This document shows positions 35,316-44,808 of a DNA stretch of 64,000 nt, one piece after another. Source of the DNA: an uncultured Lachnospiraceae bacterium (lineage in GTDB: Bacteria; Bacillota; Clostridia; Lachnospirales; Lachnospiraceae); contig CAJUJP010000005.1 of assembly GCA_910586615.1 (NCBI GenBank), positions 57,102-121,101 on the forward strand, given 5' to 3'. The translations under genes and the position numbers were made by a program. How positions within the stretch are numbered: position 1 is the first letter of the stretch; every line of letters begins with the position of its first letter. The notes under the pieces were generated by a model. It was not told where the DNA came from, ran no database searches, and saw only the letters and a program-made list of their open reading frames with translations.

Positions 35316-35916
35316 TTGCACTACCTCCTCCCAATTTAGTCTGGAAATAGTATAAACCAGCATTGACTCCATTGGTCACTGCATTTGTGGTGATCGTAGC
35401 CCCGGAAATCGCATCGATCTGATTCTCTGATGCAGCGCCGTTCTTTGTATACTCAAATTTCTCTACCTGTTTATCCGCAAACTGAGGCTTCAGTACGTCC
35501 TCCGCCTGCATACCCAGACCTGCCGTCTCTGAAATGGATAAAATCGAAATACCGTTAACTGTTCCATCCATCCGTATTCCGACAGAAAACTGTATATCCC
35601 CGCCGTATCCTTCTCTGGTGGTCACCGTAACCACATATCCGAGAAGATTTCCGGAAGCATCTTTTGCCTCCATTACCTCATCAATACTTTCCTGTGAATA
35701 TCCGGCCTCATTCCATCCGGCAGCATCCACAGCTTCCACTCCTATCATTCCAAAAGATGCGGCATCCTGAAAGACTTCCTGACAAGCCTCCTGTTTTGCC
35801 TGTGCTTCCTGTCTGGCAATGGGATCCTTCGTGATCTGATACACCAGTCCTAACACCAGTCCGGCCACCAGCGTAATCACCAGCAGAATCCCTGTATTTT
35901 TCATCATTTCTTTCAT
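35308..35916 (-). CDS. rnfG: Rnf complex subunit RnfG (covalent FMN)
   Basis: A 202-residue protein with one N-terminal membrane helix (about residues 9-30) and an outer FMN-binding domain. The flavinylation motif SGATITT (in DAISGATITTNAV, about residues 166-178) carries the Thr that receives FMN from ApbE. RnfG moves electrons between RnfD and the rest of the complex on the outer face. Strong ribosome-binding site (AAGGAGGAG). Its first codons overlap the end of rnfD, which implies coupled translation. Confidence 0.95.
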   Translation of the reverse strand: MKEMMKNTGILLVITLVAGLVLGLVYQITKDPIARQEAQAKQEACQEVFQDAASFGMIGVEAVDAAGWNEAGYSQESIDEVMEAKDASGNLLGYVVTVTTREGYGGDIQFSVGIRMDGTVNGISILSISETAGLGMQAEDVLKPQFADKQVEKFEYTKNGAASENQIDAISGATITTNAVTNGVNAGLYYFQTKLGGGSANE

Positions 35917-36845
35917 ACTTTTTCTCCTCCTTTACCAAAAGCTTTCGGAAGAGTGATCTTCTCGATCAACGGCACAAGCAGGTTGCCGATGATGATCGCA
36001 TAGGACACTCCTTCGGAGGAAGGTCCGAATATACGGAAGATTCCCGTCAAAACACCTAATAAAATACCGAAAAGGTACTGTCCGTTCTTCGTGATGGGCC
36101 TGGTCACATAGTCAGTAGCCATAAAGAATGCACCCAGCATCAGACCACCGCCTGCAAGATGCGCGGAAACATACGCAAAATCCAGCCCATGCCCGCCAAA
36201 GATCAAAACAAAAACAGCAAAGCTTATTATGTAGCTGCCCGGAATCCGCAGATCGATCACACCCGTCAGAATCAGGAAACAGGCGCCGATCACAATAGCT
36301 ATCATAGATGTCTCACCGATCGTACCTGCCGTCCTTCCGATGACCATATCCAGAATGTTTACATCCAGTCCGCTCTTCAGATCTGCAAGCGGCGTTGCCC
36401 CCGTGTATCCGTCACATTCAAAGTTTGTCATAATGGACGTAAAAGAGATCAGCAGGAAGCATCTGGCACCCAGCGCAGGATTCATAAAATTCTGTCCCAG
36501 TCCGCCGAACAGCATTTTCACCACAAGAATCGCGAACACACCGCCTGTCACGCCGATCCACCAGGGTGCGGAAGCAGGCAGATTCAGCGCCAGAAGCAAT
36601 CCTGTCACAACCGCCGAGTAGTCTCCTATCGTAACTTTTTTCTTACATATTTTCTCAAAAACAAATTCTGTAATCACTGTGGATGCCACCGTAACCAGAA
36701 TCAGAATCAGTGCATCCAATCCGAAATTATAAATACCGAATCCAGCCGCCGGAAGAAGGGCGATCACTACGGCCAGCATAATATTACTGGTGCCGGTTTT
36801 GGATCTGACATGCGGATTGGAAGATACCTTCATTAAATCACTCAT
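35913..36845 (-). CDS. rnfD: Rnf complex membrane subunit RnfD (covalent FMN)
   Basis: A 310-residue protein with about nine or ten membrane helices. Family marks: SSNPHVRSK at the N-terminus, FMNPALGARCFLLISF, and the flavinylation motif in GYTGATPLADL (Thr in TGAT). It carries a covalent FMN and riboflavin in the ion-translocating core. It is second in the operon, 24 bases after rnfC, and overlaps rnfG by 4 bases. Confidence 0.95.
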   Translation of the reverse strand: MSDLMKVSSNPHVRSKTGTSNIMLAVVIALLPAAGFGIYNFGLDALILILVTVASTVITEFVFEKICKKKVTIGDYSAVVTGLLLALNLPASAPWWIGVTGGVFAILVVKMLFGGLGQNFMNPALGARCFLLISFTSIMTNFECDGYTGATPLADLKSGLDVNILDMVIGRTAGTIGETSMIAIVIGACFLILTGVIDLRIPGSYIISFAVFVLIFGGHGLDFAYVSAHLAGGGLMLGAFFMATDYVTRPITKNGQYLFGILLGVLTGIFRIFGPSSEGVSYAIIIGNLLVPLIEKITLPKAFGKGGEKV

Positions 36846-36869
36846 ATCTTTATATATGCTCCTTTCTTC

Positions 36870-38186
36870 CTACTTTTTCTTCTTCGCAAGCTGTATTTTA
36901 CGCATGGATTTGATTGACTGTGTAAGCGGTCTCTTAGCCGGACACACAAAACTGCAGCAACCACATTCCACACACTCCAGTCCTTCGTGAGACAAAAACT
37001 GCTCTTCCTCGTAATGCTCTGCATAATCAGCCAGCATACTCGGTACAAGCCGGCTGGGACAGGCTTCCACGCACCGGCCGCAGTTGATGCAGGCGCTGGG
37101 TTCCATGCGGGACACATCGTCCTGGGTCAGACACAGCAGCGCCGATGCCGTCTTTGTGGTCGGCACATCCAGGTCAAAAATACCGAATCCCATCATCGGA
37201 CCGCCGGAAATAATTTTAACAGGGGGTGTCTTAAATCCTCCCGCCTCTTCGATCAGTTCATGGTAATTAGTGCCGATCCGCACAATAAAGTTCCGGGGAT
37301 CAGCCACCGCATCTCCGGTTACGGTAACGATACGGTTCATAAGCGGTTTCCCCTCATAAATGGCATGATAGATCGCAACCACCGTATCTACATTGTTCAC
37401 CACGCACCCCGCATCTGCAGGAAGCATTGTGGAATTAATTGCCCGTCCCGTAGCTGCATAAATAATCTGACGCTCGGCACCCTGAGGATACTTGGTCTTA
37501 AGCGCCTTGACACTGATCTTCGGCTCGTCTTTCGTCAGCTTCTTCAAAATCTCGATGCAGTCCGGTTTGTTATCTTCTACCGCCAGTATACCCCTGGCAT
37601 TCTCAAAAAGTCTCAGGGATACCTTTAACCCCTTGACCAGCTTCTCCGGTTCCTCTATCATTCTTCTGTAATCAGATGTAAGGTAAGGTTCACATTCCGC
37701 ACAGTTTGCAATCACATAATCGATCTTATCCGGCTCTTTGGGTGAAAGCTTGATAAAAGTCGGGAACCCCGCACCGCCCATACCTACTATACCGGCTTCC
37801 TTGATCCTCTCAATGATCTCTTCCCTGGACATCTCCTCCAAAGGTTTCACCGCCGGATATTCCACTTCTTCATACAGCCCGTCATTCTCGATAATAATGC
37901 TCATCACATTATCTCCGGTTACGACACGTCTCGGCTCGATCGCTTTAACCGTACCAGACACTGTCGCATAGATCGGCGCCGATACAAAACCGCCCGCCTC
38001 CGCAATTTTCTGCCCGGTCAGCACATGCTCACCCTTCTCCACGATCGGCTTCGCCGGTGCACCGATATGCTGAGACAGCGGATATACCAGATCGCCCTTC
38101 GGCAGAACAGCCTTGATCGGCTTATCCTTGGACAGTTCCTTGCCGTCGTAGGGATGGATACCGCCCTGAAATGTTAACTTCGCCAT
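36870..38186 (-). CDS. rnfC: Rnf complex subunit RnfC (NADH-binding)
   Basis: A 438-residue peripheral protein. An N-terminal biotin-like fold (FQGGIHPYDGKELSK) is followed by an NADH/FMN-binding domain with GMGGAGFPTFIKL and an SLBB-like fold, then two [4Fe-4S] motifs: CINCGRCVEACPSRL and CVECGCCSFVCPAKRP. RnfC is where NAD+ is reduced. It is first in the rnfCDGEAB operon, and the promoter should lie in the 330 bases upstream. Confidence 0.95.
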   Translation of the reverse strand: MAKLTFQGGIHPYDGKELSKDKPIKAVLPKGDLVYPLSQHIGAPAKPIVEKGEHVLTGQKIAEAGGFVSAPIYATVSGTVKAIEPRRVVTGDNVMSIIIENDGLYEEVEYPAVKPLEEMSREEIIERIKEAGIVGMGGAGFPTFIKLSPKEPDKIDYVIANCAECEPYLTSDYRRMIEEPEKLVKGLKVSLRLFENARGILAVEDNKPDCIEILKKLTKDEPKISVKALKTKYPQGAERQIIYAATGRAINSTMLPADAGCVVNNVDTVVAIYHAIYEGKPLMNRIVTVTGDAVADPRNFIVRIGTNYHELIEEAGGFKTPPVKIISGGPMMGFGIFDLDVPTTKTASALLCLTQDDVSRMEPSACINCGRCVEACPSRLVPSMLADYAEHYEEEQFLSHEGLECVECGCCSFVCPAKRPLTQSIKSMRKIQLAKKKK

Positions 38187-38517
38187 TCTTCGCCCCTCTT
38201 TCCATATAGTATCATTGCTTCACGCCCGCCGAACCGGTTGAGTCATTCCGCATACTGTCTGATGCCGAATCAACAGGACACAGGGCCGTAAAAAACACTA
38301 TTATAAATATACTATTTTTCGACGAAAAAAACTACTGCTATTTCAAAAAATATGTTAGTATATATCTAAGTTATTTTTCGCGGGTATATAACTTGAAAAA
38401 GCAAAGATCTGTCACACGGCTGTTTGTGTCGGAGCGCCGCAGATCAGCCTTTACGGCATACGCAAATGTGAGATTTATATATCCCGCCGCACAAAACGCT
38501 CCGGAATGAGGAACAAT
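38187..38517. promoter_or_regulatory. Divergent regulatory region between rnfC and the yprB-like gene
   Basis: AT-rich, no gene. On the minus strand TATAAT (38300-38305) is a good -10 for the rnf operon but its -35 is weak (TTTTCG, 17-bp spacing). A palindrome TTTTTCGtCGAAAAA lies over the -35. A second inverted repeat, AAGTTAT and ATAACTT (38369-38395), could be an operator or a hairpin. No riboswitch recognised. Confidence 0.45.
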
Positions 38518-39621
38518 ATGAGAACGATCAATCAAACCCTTGAAAATTTTACCATACAATACCCACTTGAGCGCATCGCTCCGTTGGAGAAACTGCTTCT
38601 CGTTGACATCGAAACCACCGGTTTTACTGCAAAAAGCTCCTCCCTTTACCTGATCGGGGCAGCATACTTTTATACCGGCTGCTGGCACATCAAGCAGTGG
38701 TTTGCCGAACATTATCAGGACGAAAAAGCTCTGCTCACGGATTTCTTTTCCTTCGCAGCGGACTTTACCCACCTGATCCACTTTAACGGCAACAATTTCG
38801 ACCTGCCCTATCTTCTACAAAAGTGCGAAATGCATAATTTGCCGTACAATTTCGACAAATTTGAGGGGATCGACATCTATAAGAGAATCTCTCCCTACAA
38901 GTTTTTTCTTCACACGCCTAACTGTAAACAGAGAACCCTGGAGGAACTTCTGTGCGTTGAAAGAGAAGATACTTATAACGGCGGCGAATTGATCGGAATC
39001 TATCATGATTACGTAAAAAATCATGACGATAAGTCATGTCGTTTTCTCCTGCTCCACAACAGTGACGACATCAGAGGTATGCTGCAGATCCTGCCTTTAC
39101 TTGCCTTTTACGATCTTTTCAACGGGACAGTCAAGGCAAAAAAAGTACAGTCGAATCATTTTGTAGATTACCACGGACACGAAAAACAGGAACTGCTGAT
39201 GAAGCTGGAACTTCCTACGCCTCTCCCGCTTACGATCTCCAATCTTTCAAACAGCTGTTATTTCAGCGGAGAAGCTTCAGAGGGTATCCTGAAAGTTCCT
39301 GTCTACGAAGAAGAAATGAAATATTTCTATTCTAATTATAAAGATTACTATTATCTTCCCGAAGAAGATATGGCACTCCATAAATCGGTTGCCTCTTTTG
39401 TAGACAAGGCGCATCGTGCACAGGCATCCGCCGCAAACTGCTATACACGCAAATTTTCCACCTATCTGCCACAGTGGGATATCTTTATGGAGCCTTTTTT
39501 CAAAAGAAATTATAAAAGCAAGGAATTGTTTTTTGAACTGACTGACGAAATGAAGAAAGACAGAAAACTTTTTTCCCGCTATGCACAGTATCTGCTCGAA
39601 AGGATGGCAAAGACATATTAG
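38518..39621 (+). CDS. YprB-like ribonuclease H-fold exonuclease
   Basis: A 367-residue protein. Residues about 20-200 show a DEDD-type exonuclease fold: LLVDIETTGF (first Asp and Glu), HFNGNNFDLPYL (second Asp) and HNSDDIRGMLQI (late Asp). The rest (about 200-367) is helical and unassigned. Such proteins (YprB of Bacillus) are predicted 3'-5' nucleases. ATG at 38518 has GAGGA upstream; the earlier ATG at 38506 does not. It is divergent from the rnf operon and is followed by a strong terminator. Confidence 0.8.
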   Translation: MRTINQTLENFTIQYPLERIAPLEKLLLVDIETTGFTAKSSSLYLIGAAYFYTGCWHIKQWFAEHYQDEKALLTDFFSFAADFTHLIHFNGNNFDLPYLLQKCEMHNLPYNFDKFEGIDIYKRISPYKFFLHTPNCKQRTLEELLCVEREDTYNGGELIGIYHDYVKNHDDKSCRFLLLHNSDDIRGMLQILPLLAFYDLFNGTVKAKKVQSNHFVDYHGHEKQELLMKLELPTPLPLTISNLSNSCYFSGEASEGILKVPVYEEEMKYFYSNYKDYYYLPEEDMALHKSVASFVDKAHRAQASAANCYTRKFSTYLPQWDIFMEPFFKRNYKSKELFFELTDEMKKDRKLFSRYAQYLLERMAKTY

Positions 39622-39626
39622 ATTGC

Positions 39627-39662
39627 CGCGAACTCGGATAAGTCGAGAAATTTTTTATACCA
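39627..39662. repeat. Short repeat element, second copy
   Basis: Shares CGCGAACTCGGATAAG and the following AT-rich stretch with 3667-3702. In both places a terminator hairpin follows within 10 bases. Confidence 0.5.
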
Positions 39663-39663
39663 T

Positions 39664-39697
39664 AAAGAAGGACACCTTACCACGAAGTGTCCTTCTT
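39664..39697. terminator. Bidirectional terminator between yprB-like gene and cheR
   Basis: AAGAAGGACAC and GTGTCCTTCTT pair perfectly around a 12-base loop. It serves both convergent genes. Confidence 0.8.
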
Positions 39698-39724
39698 ATT
39701 TGTACATTATATCGAATTGACATT

Positions 39725-40504
39725 CTACATCGGTCTCTGATAAAAGAATGAATTCTTTCTCTCAAAACCGACTTCCTTATGGTTAATGATCTGCTCTGTA
39801 CTTCCGATAAACAGATATCCGCCCGGTCTCAGGCTTCTCTGGAACTTGCGGAAGACTTCATCTTTCGCTTCCTCAGTAAAATAGATCAGTACGTTCCGGC
39901 ATACAATCAGATGATAGTCTGTCGGATAAGTATCTTTTAACAGATTATGTTCTTTAAATTCTACTCTTGCCTTAACTTCATCGGAAATCTGGTAAGAAGG
40001 TCCTATCTTCGTAAAGAATTTCTTCTTGAGATCATCCGGAACACCTACAACGCTCTTCGCAGAATATAATCCTGCTTTGGCCTTAGCAATAACCTGTTTA
40101 TCCAGATCCGTTGCATAAATCTTGATCTGGTTCATCGGCAGATGTCTGGAAAGCGCCATAACAAGCGAATAAGGCTCGTCGCCGGTGGAACAGGCCGCAC
40201 TCCATATCTTAAGATTCTTTCCGTAACGTTTGATCAGATCCGGGAATATTTCCTGATCCAGAAGTTTCCACTGATCCACATTACGATAAAACTCAGATAC
40301 ATTGATCGTCAGATAATTCACAAACTCGTCGAACATATTGTGGTCTGCCTTCAGCGCCGCAACATACTTGTCGTAACCAACGACCTTGTTCTTGGCGATC
40401 AGTGTATCGATCCGACGTTTCATCTGCTTCTCTTTATAAGCATTCAAATCAATTTTTGTCAGATCATAGACCGCCTTCTTGAAATACTCATAATCATATG
40501 CCAT
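39725..40504 (-). CDS. cheR: CheR-type protein-glutamate methyltransferase
   Basis: A 259-residue enzyme. It has the N-terminal helical CheR domain (YKEKQMKRRIDTLI), then the SAM-binding fold: IWSAACSTGDEPYSLVMAL, YATDLD, and LIVCRNVLIYF, and FIGSTEQI near the end. CheR methylates chemoreceptor Glu residues. No other chemotaxis gene is seen in the window. The closest homologues in gut Clostridia often stand alone in this way. ATG at 40504 has AGGCGG upstream; a GTG at 40513 is less likely. Confidence 0.92.
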   Translation of the reverse strand: MAYDYEYFKKAVYDLTKIDLNAYKEKQMKRRIDTLIAKNKVVGYDKYVAALKADHNMFDEFVNYLTINVSEFYRNVDQWKLLDQEIFPDLIKRYGKNLKIWSAACSTGDEPYSLVMALSRHLPMNQIKIYATDLDKQVIAKAKAGLYSAKSVVGVPDDLKKKFFTKIGPSYQISDEVKARVEFKEHNLLKDTYPTDYHLIVCRNVLIYFTEEAKDEVFRKFQRSLRPGGYLFIGSTEQIINHKEVGFERKNSFFYQRPM

Positions 40505-40603
40505 AATCGTCACCGCCTGTTAATTATATTATTCTGTTTATATCTTATCCACAGTGCACCCGGGCCGCGTGCCGCCTTATCCTGCCTGCGGACTTCGCGC
40601 ACT

Positions 40604-41758
40604 TTATGCCTCTGTCTCTTCCCCGGCATCCTCTCCGGAAATCACTGCATCAATATCCACGGACACAACATCCGCATCTTCATCAGCCTTCTCTGCCGCC
40701 GCTTCAGGTGCAGACAATGCTTTAATGCTTAAGCTGATCTTCTTATCCGCTTCATTAAAATCAACAACCTTAGCGGTCACTTCCTGCCCTGTCTTAAGAA
40801 CATCGGAAGGTTTCTCGATGTGCTCCTTGGAAATCTGGGATACATGAAGTAATGCGTCAATACCCGCTTCCAATTCAACAAATGCACCGAAATCAGTCAT
40901 TCTTGCCACTTTACCGGTCACTACACTGCCAACCGCATATTTCTCCGCCGCATCCTTCCACGGATTCTGGTCTTCAAATTTAAGGCTGAGTGCGATCTTC
41001 GTGCCGGAAATATCTTTGATCAGCACTTTGACAACATCGCCAACCTTAAACACTTTCTTCGGGTTCTCCACTCTGCCCCATGACATCTCAGAAATATGAA
41101 GCAGTCCGTCACAGCCGCCAAGATCAATAAACGCACCGAAATCAGTCACATTCTTAACTGTACCTTCCACAGTGTCACCGGGTTTGATCGTTTCGAACAG
41201 TTTCTTCTGCATCTCAGCTTTCTCGGCAAGAATCAGCTGCTTCCTGTCACCGATATATCTTCTTCTCTTCGGATTGTACTCGCTGATCACAAACTCAATC
41301 TCCTGACCTGCATACTTGGTCAGATCTTTCTCGTAAGTATCGGATACAAGACTTGCCGGAATAAAAATCCTTACCTCTTCCACTACAACACTCAAACCGC
41401 CGTCAAGTACCTGAGCAACCTTCGCCTTGAGCACCTCATTGTTATTATATGCTTCCTCGATTCTCTTATTGCCTCTGTCTGCGGCAAGACGCTTGTAAGT
41501 AAGGAGAACTTGTCCCTCACCGTCATTTACCTTAAGCACTTTCACTTCCATCGTATCGCCCGGTTTGGCGATGGTTGTCAGATCCACATTTGGTTCGTTC
41601 GTATATTCGTTTCTTGTAAGAACACCATCTGATTTATATCCGATGTTGAGAATAATCTCTTCCGGCTTCACATCGATCACGGTACCTTCAACAACCTCTC
41701 CTGTGTGTATTGTCTTTAAAGACTCTTCTAACATTTGTTCAAAAGTTAACTCTGACAT
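40604..41758 (-). CDS. rpsA: Ribosomal protein S1-like protein, four S1 domains
   Basis: A 384-residue protein with four S1 RNA-binding domains (starting about residues 16, 95, 185 and 270; for example GDTVEGTVKNVTDFGAFIDL and GSVVTGKVARMTDFGAFVEL). The second domain is less typical. The C-terminus is acidic. In several Clostridia this protein is fused to IspH; here it is separate but its start lies within the last 20 bases of ispH in another frame. ATG at 41758 has GAGGAGG upstream inside ispH. It likely helps mRNA binding to the 30S subunit. Confidence 0.9.
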   Translation of the reverse strand: MSELTFEQMLEESLKTIHTGEVVEGTVIDVKPEEIILNIGYKSDGVLTRNEYTNEPNVDLTTIAKPGDTMEVKVLKVNDGEGQVLLTYKRLAADRGNKRIEEAYNNNEVLKAKVAQVLDGGLSVVVEEVRIFIPASLVSDTYEKDLTKYAGQEIEFVISEYNPKRRRYIGDRKQLILAEKAEMQKKLFETIKPGDTVEGTVKNVTDFGAFIDLGGCDGLLHISEMSWGRVENPKKVFKVGDVVKVLIKDISGTKIALSLKFEDQNPWKDAAEKYAVGSVVTGKVARMTDFGAFVELEAGIDALLHVSQISKEHIEKPSDVLKTGQEVTAKVVDFNEADKKISLSIKALSAPEAAAEKADEDADVVSVDIDAVISGEDAGEETEA

Positions 41759-42587
41759 AATTTTGAACCTCCTCGATAATATTGTTTGGGGTTGAAGCCC
41801 CTGCTGTAATACCCACCAGTCGGACAGATTTAGGTAAGTCCAGATGCAAGTCGTCGAGTGTCTGTATAAAATACGTATTTGCACACTCCTGCATGCAGAT
41901 CTCATATAGCTTCCTTGTATTAGAACTATGTTTACCACCTATTACTATCATAACATCGACCTGCGCGGCTATCTTCCTGGCCGCAGTCTGTCGCACTTCC
42001 GTAGCGTTACATATAGTATTCACAACATAAACATTGTAACCTTTTCTCATAAAAATTTCAACCATATCTTGAAATTTATTGTAGTTAAATGTCGTCTGGG
42101 ACACAATACACATCTCCTGACCCTGTCCAAAGGCGTAATTCTGCGCCTCTTCCAGGGATTCGACAACATCTGCATGTACCGCCGACCACCCCATGATTCC
42201 TTCTACTTCCGGATGCCCGGCATTACCGATGATCACAATCTTCTTACCTGCTTTACTCTCTGTCTCCACAATATTATGAATCCGTTTCACAAAAGGACAG
42301 GTGGCATCCACGCAGGCAAGCCCCTGTGCTTCTATCATCTCACAGATTTTTCTGGAAACGCCGTGGGAACGGATCACCACAGTTCCTTCCGTAAGCTCCC
42401 GAAGCTGTTCTTCCGTCTCGATCACCTGTACGCCTTTCTGTTCCAGATCTTTCACCACTTCCTCATTGTGGATGATGGGACCGTATGTATAGATCGGGCC
42501 TCCCCTGGAAACCTGCTCATATACCTGCTCCACCGCCCGCTTGACACCGAAACAGAATCCGGCATGTTCAGCCAGTATTACTTCCAT
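41739..42587 (-). CDS. ispH: 4-hydroxy-3-methylbut-2-enyl diphosphate reductase
   Basis: A 282-residue enzyme making IPP and DMAPP in the MEP pathway. The three cysteines that hold its Fe-S cluster are in HAGFCFGVKRAV, DATCPFV and VVNTICNATEVR. Conserved His and the TTFN motif (VSQTTFNYNK) are present. It overlaps the S1-domain gene and lies 130 bases after cmk, in the usual Clostridia order (flavoprotein, cmk, ispH-S1). Confidence 0.95.
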   Translation of the reverse strand: MEVILAEHAGFCFGVKRAVEQVYEQVSRGGPIYTYGPIIHNEEVVKDLEQKGVQVIETEEQLRELTEGTVVIRSHGVSRKICEMIEAQGLACVDATCPFVKRIHNIVETESKAGKKIVIIGNAGHPEVEGIMGWSAVHADVVESLEEAQNYAFGQGQEMCIVSQTTFNYNKFQDMVEIFMRKGYNVYVVNTICNATEVRQTAARKIAAQVDVMIVIGGKHSSNTRKLYEICMQECANTYFIQTLDDLHLDLPKSVRLVGITAGASTPNNIIEEVQNYVRVNF

Positions 42588-42717
42588 AAATTTTGATACC
42601 CTTCCGAATTTCTCTTCCCGCTTTTTTGTACATAACCCGTTTTCCCCGCAGCACTGAACAGCACTGAATGGATACGGGCTTTAAATTTCCGGCTTCTGCC
42701 CTCACGTAAGTTAACCT

Positions 42718-43380
42718 TTATCTGTCTCCCGCCAGCCCGATGACCGCTTCCACAACCTGGTCGATGGTCATATCGGAGGAATCGATCAATACAGCGTCCT
42801 CCGCCTGCATCAGCGGGGAAATCTCTCTTGTCATATCCTGATGATCCCGTTCGATGATATCCTTCTCGATCGTATCAAGATCACACGAGACACCTTTTAC
42901 CGCCAACTCTTTATATCGTCTCTCAGCCCGCACCCGGCTGTCCGCCGTCAGATACACTTTTACCTGTGCATCCGGAAGCACACAAGTGCCGATATCACGC
43001 CCGTCCATGACCACATCCCGGCTGGCCGCCAGTTTCTGCTGCAGCTCCACCATCTTTTTCCTGACGTTGGGGTTGGGGCTGCTGGCTGATGCCATGTTTC
43101 CCACCTCTTCCGTGCGGATCAACCCGTTCACATTTTCACCGTTTAAATAAACGATCTGTTCTCCGTTTTCATAACCGATGGTAATATCCGCTTCCTCACA
43201 TCTTGCGTCAATCTTCTCCGTCTCGGAAGGATCAATATGCTCCCTGATCAGATACAGCGCCATAGCACGGTACATTGCCCCCGTGTCCACATAGATATAT
43301 CCCAGCCTCTTTGCTATTTTCCTGGCGATGGTGCTCTTGCCCGCACCGGCAGGCCCGTCAATTGCGATATTAAAGCTCAT
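42718..43380 (-). CDS. cmk: Cytidylate kinase
   Basis: A 220-residue kinase that phosphorylates CMP and dCMP. P-loop IDGPAGAGKSTIARKIA at the N-terminus, YVDTGAMYRAMAL, the NMP-binding GRDIGTCVLPDAQVK, and the ERDHQDMTREISPL lid. ATG at 43380 was chosen because AGAGGA precedes it and the P-loop starts six residues later. It is upstream of ispH on the same strand. Confidence 0.95.
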   Translation of the reverse strand: MSFNIAIDGPAGAGKSTIARKIAKRLGYIYVDTGAMYRAMALYLIREHIDPSETEKIDARCEEADITIGYENGEQIVYLNGENVNGLIRTEEVGNMASASSPNPNVRKKMVELQQKLAASRDVVMDGRDIGTCVLPDAQVKVYLTADSRVRAERRYKELAVKGVSCDLDTIEKDIIERDHQDMTREISPLMQAEDAVLIDSSDMTIDQVVEAVIGLAGDR

Positions 43381-43487
43381 ACTGTTTTCCTCTTCCTTCC
43401 TGCATGAGTATTTGACCATTCAATACCTATGCATTTCTTTATTTCATCCACATATATTTCCAGTTCTCTGTCCATTTTCCCCGGTTT

Positions 43488-44726
43488 TCAGTCTCCATCC
43501 GGTATGCTGCTTCCCGCCAGATGTCCCGTAGACCAGGCGATCTGCAGATTAAAGCCGCCGGTAACCCCATCCAGATCCAGAAGTTCTCCTGCAAAATACA
43601 ACCCTTTCACCAGTCTGGACTCCATCGTGGACGGATTTACCTCTTTCACTTTAATGCCGCCCTGCGTGATGATGGCTTCCGTATAATCCCGCAGGCCGCT
43701 TACATGCATCTGCAGGTTTCTGGTAAGTTCAACCAGATTCTCCCGTTCTTTCCGTGTGATCTCATGAATCTTCTTTTCCCCGTCGATCCCTGACAGACTG
43801 ATCATCACCGGTGTCAGTTTGGCCGGGTAAAGGCTGCCGATCACATTTTTAAACTGCTTGTTCAGATTTTGTTCAAATTCACGCAGGATTCTCTTGTCAA
43901 GCTGCTCTGCCGTGAGCGCCGGCTTCAGGTTGACGGTGACCGTCACCTCATCCGGGTTCTTACATTTATGATAAAAGCTGCTGGCTGACAGAACAAGTGG
44001 ACCGCTGAGCCCGAAATGGGTAAAAAGCATCTCTCCGAACCCCTGCCAGATCTTCTTTGTACCGCAGGCCATTGTAAGAGTCACATTTTTCAATGAAAGC
44101 CCCTGTAAAAGACGGCACCAGGGCTCACTGATCTCCATAGGCACCAGCGCCGGGGTACATTCCTTTACCGTGTGTCCCAGATTTTTTGCTATCCGGTATC
44201 CGTCTCCCGTGGAACCGGTCGTGGGATAAGACAATCCGCCGGTAGCCAGCACCACGGCATCCGCCGCAAAAGTTTTCCCGTCCGTTGTCTTTACTCCGGT
44301 CACCTGTCCGTCCTGTGCAAGCACTTCGCTTACCGTCCTGTGAAGCCGGATCTCCACGCCCTTCTTTCGCATAAGACGTTCCATGGCTGCTATAATATCG
44401 GAAGAATGATCAGATACCGGAAAAACCCTCTCTCCCCGCTCCACTTTAAGCGGACAGCCTGCATTTTTTATAAGTTCCATCAACTGTTGATTGTCAAAGT
44501 CATAAAAAGCACTGTATAAAAACTTCGGATTGCTCACCACATTTTCAAACAGCTTGTCCTGCTCACAGGCATTGGTCACATTACAACGGCCTTTGCCTGT
44601 AATAAAGATCTTTTTTCCAAGTTTTTCATTCTTCTCTATCAGCACCACACTGTGTCCACGCTCTGCAGCGGCGTACGCCGCCATCATGCCCGCCGCGCCG
44701 CCGCCTGTTATGATTACATTACTCAT
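43488..44726 (-). CDS. BaiN/HI0933-like NAD(P)/FAD-dependent oxidoreductase
   Basis: A 412-residue flavoprotein. Rossmann motif at the N-terminus (VIITGGGAAGMMAAYAAAER), then GKGRCNVTNAC, VVLATGGLSYPTTGSTGDGY, and GLYFAGELLDLDGVTGGFNL at the C-terminus. Family members include YhiN and BaiN; the reaction is mostly unknown, though BaiN was described in bile acid dehydroxylation. The place just upstream of cmk and ispH is common in Clostridia. Confidence 0.9.
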   Translation of the reverse strand: MSNVIITGGGAAGMMAAYAAAERGHSVVLIEKNEKLGKKIFITGKGRCNVTNACEQDKLFENVVSNPKFLYSAFYDFDNQQLMELIKNAGCPLKVERGERVFPVSDHSSDIIAAMERLMRKKGVEIRLHRTVSEVLAQDGQVTGVKTTDGKTFAADAVVLATGGLSYPTTGSTGDGYRIAKNLGHTVKECTPALVPMEISEPWCRLLQGLSLKNVTLTMACGTKKIWQGFGEMLFTHFGLSGPLVLSASSFYHKCKNPDEVTVTVNLKPALTAEQLDKRILREFEQNLNKQFKNVIGSLYPAKLTPVMISLSGIDGEKKIHEITRKERENLVELTRNLQMHVSGLRDYTEAIITQGGIKVKEVNPSTMESRLVKGLYFAGELLDLDGVTGGFNLQIAWSTGHLAGSSIPDGD

Positions 44727-44808
44727 TTTCTTCCATTCTTCTCTTTATTTCTACGCTGTCCTGGTCCGGTTCTGCCCGGTCTGCGCATGATACCGGCAAT
44801 ATGCCCGA

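Noticed and set aside
40142..40732. Plus-strand frame of about 196 codons opposite cheR and the S1-domain gene
   Set aside because: It crosses the boundary between two well-supported minus-strand genes and shows no family similarity.
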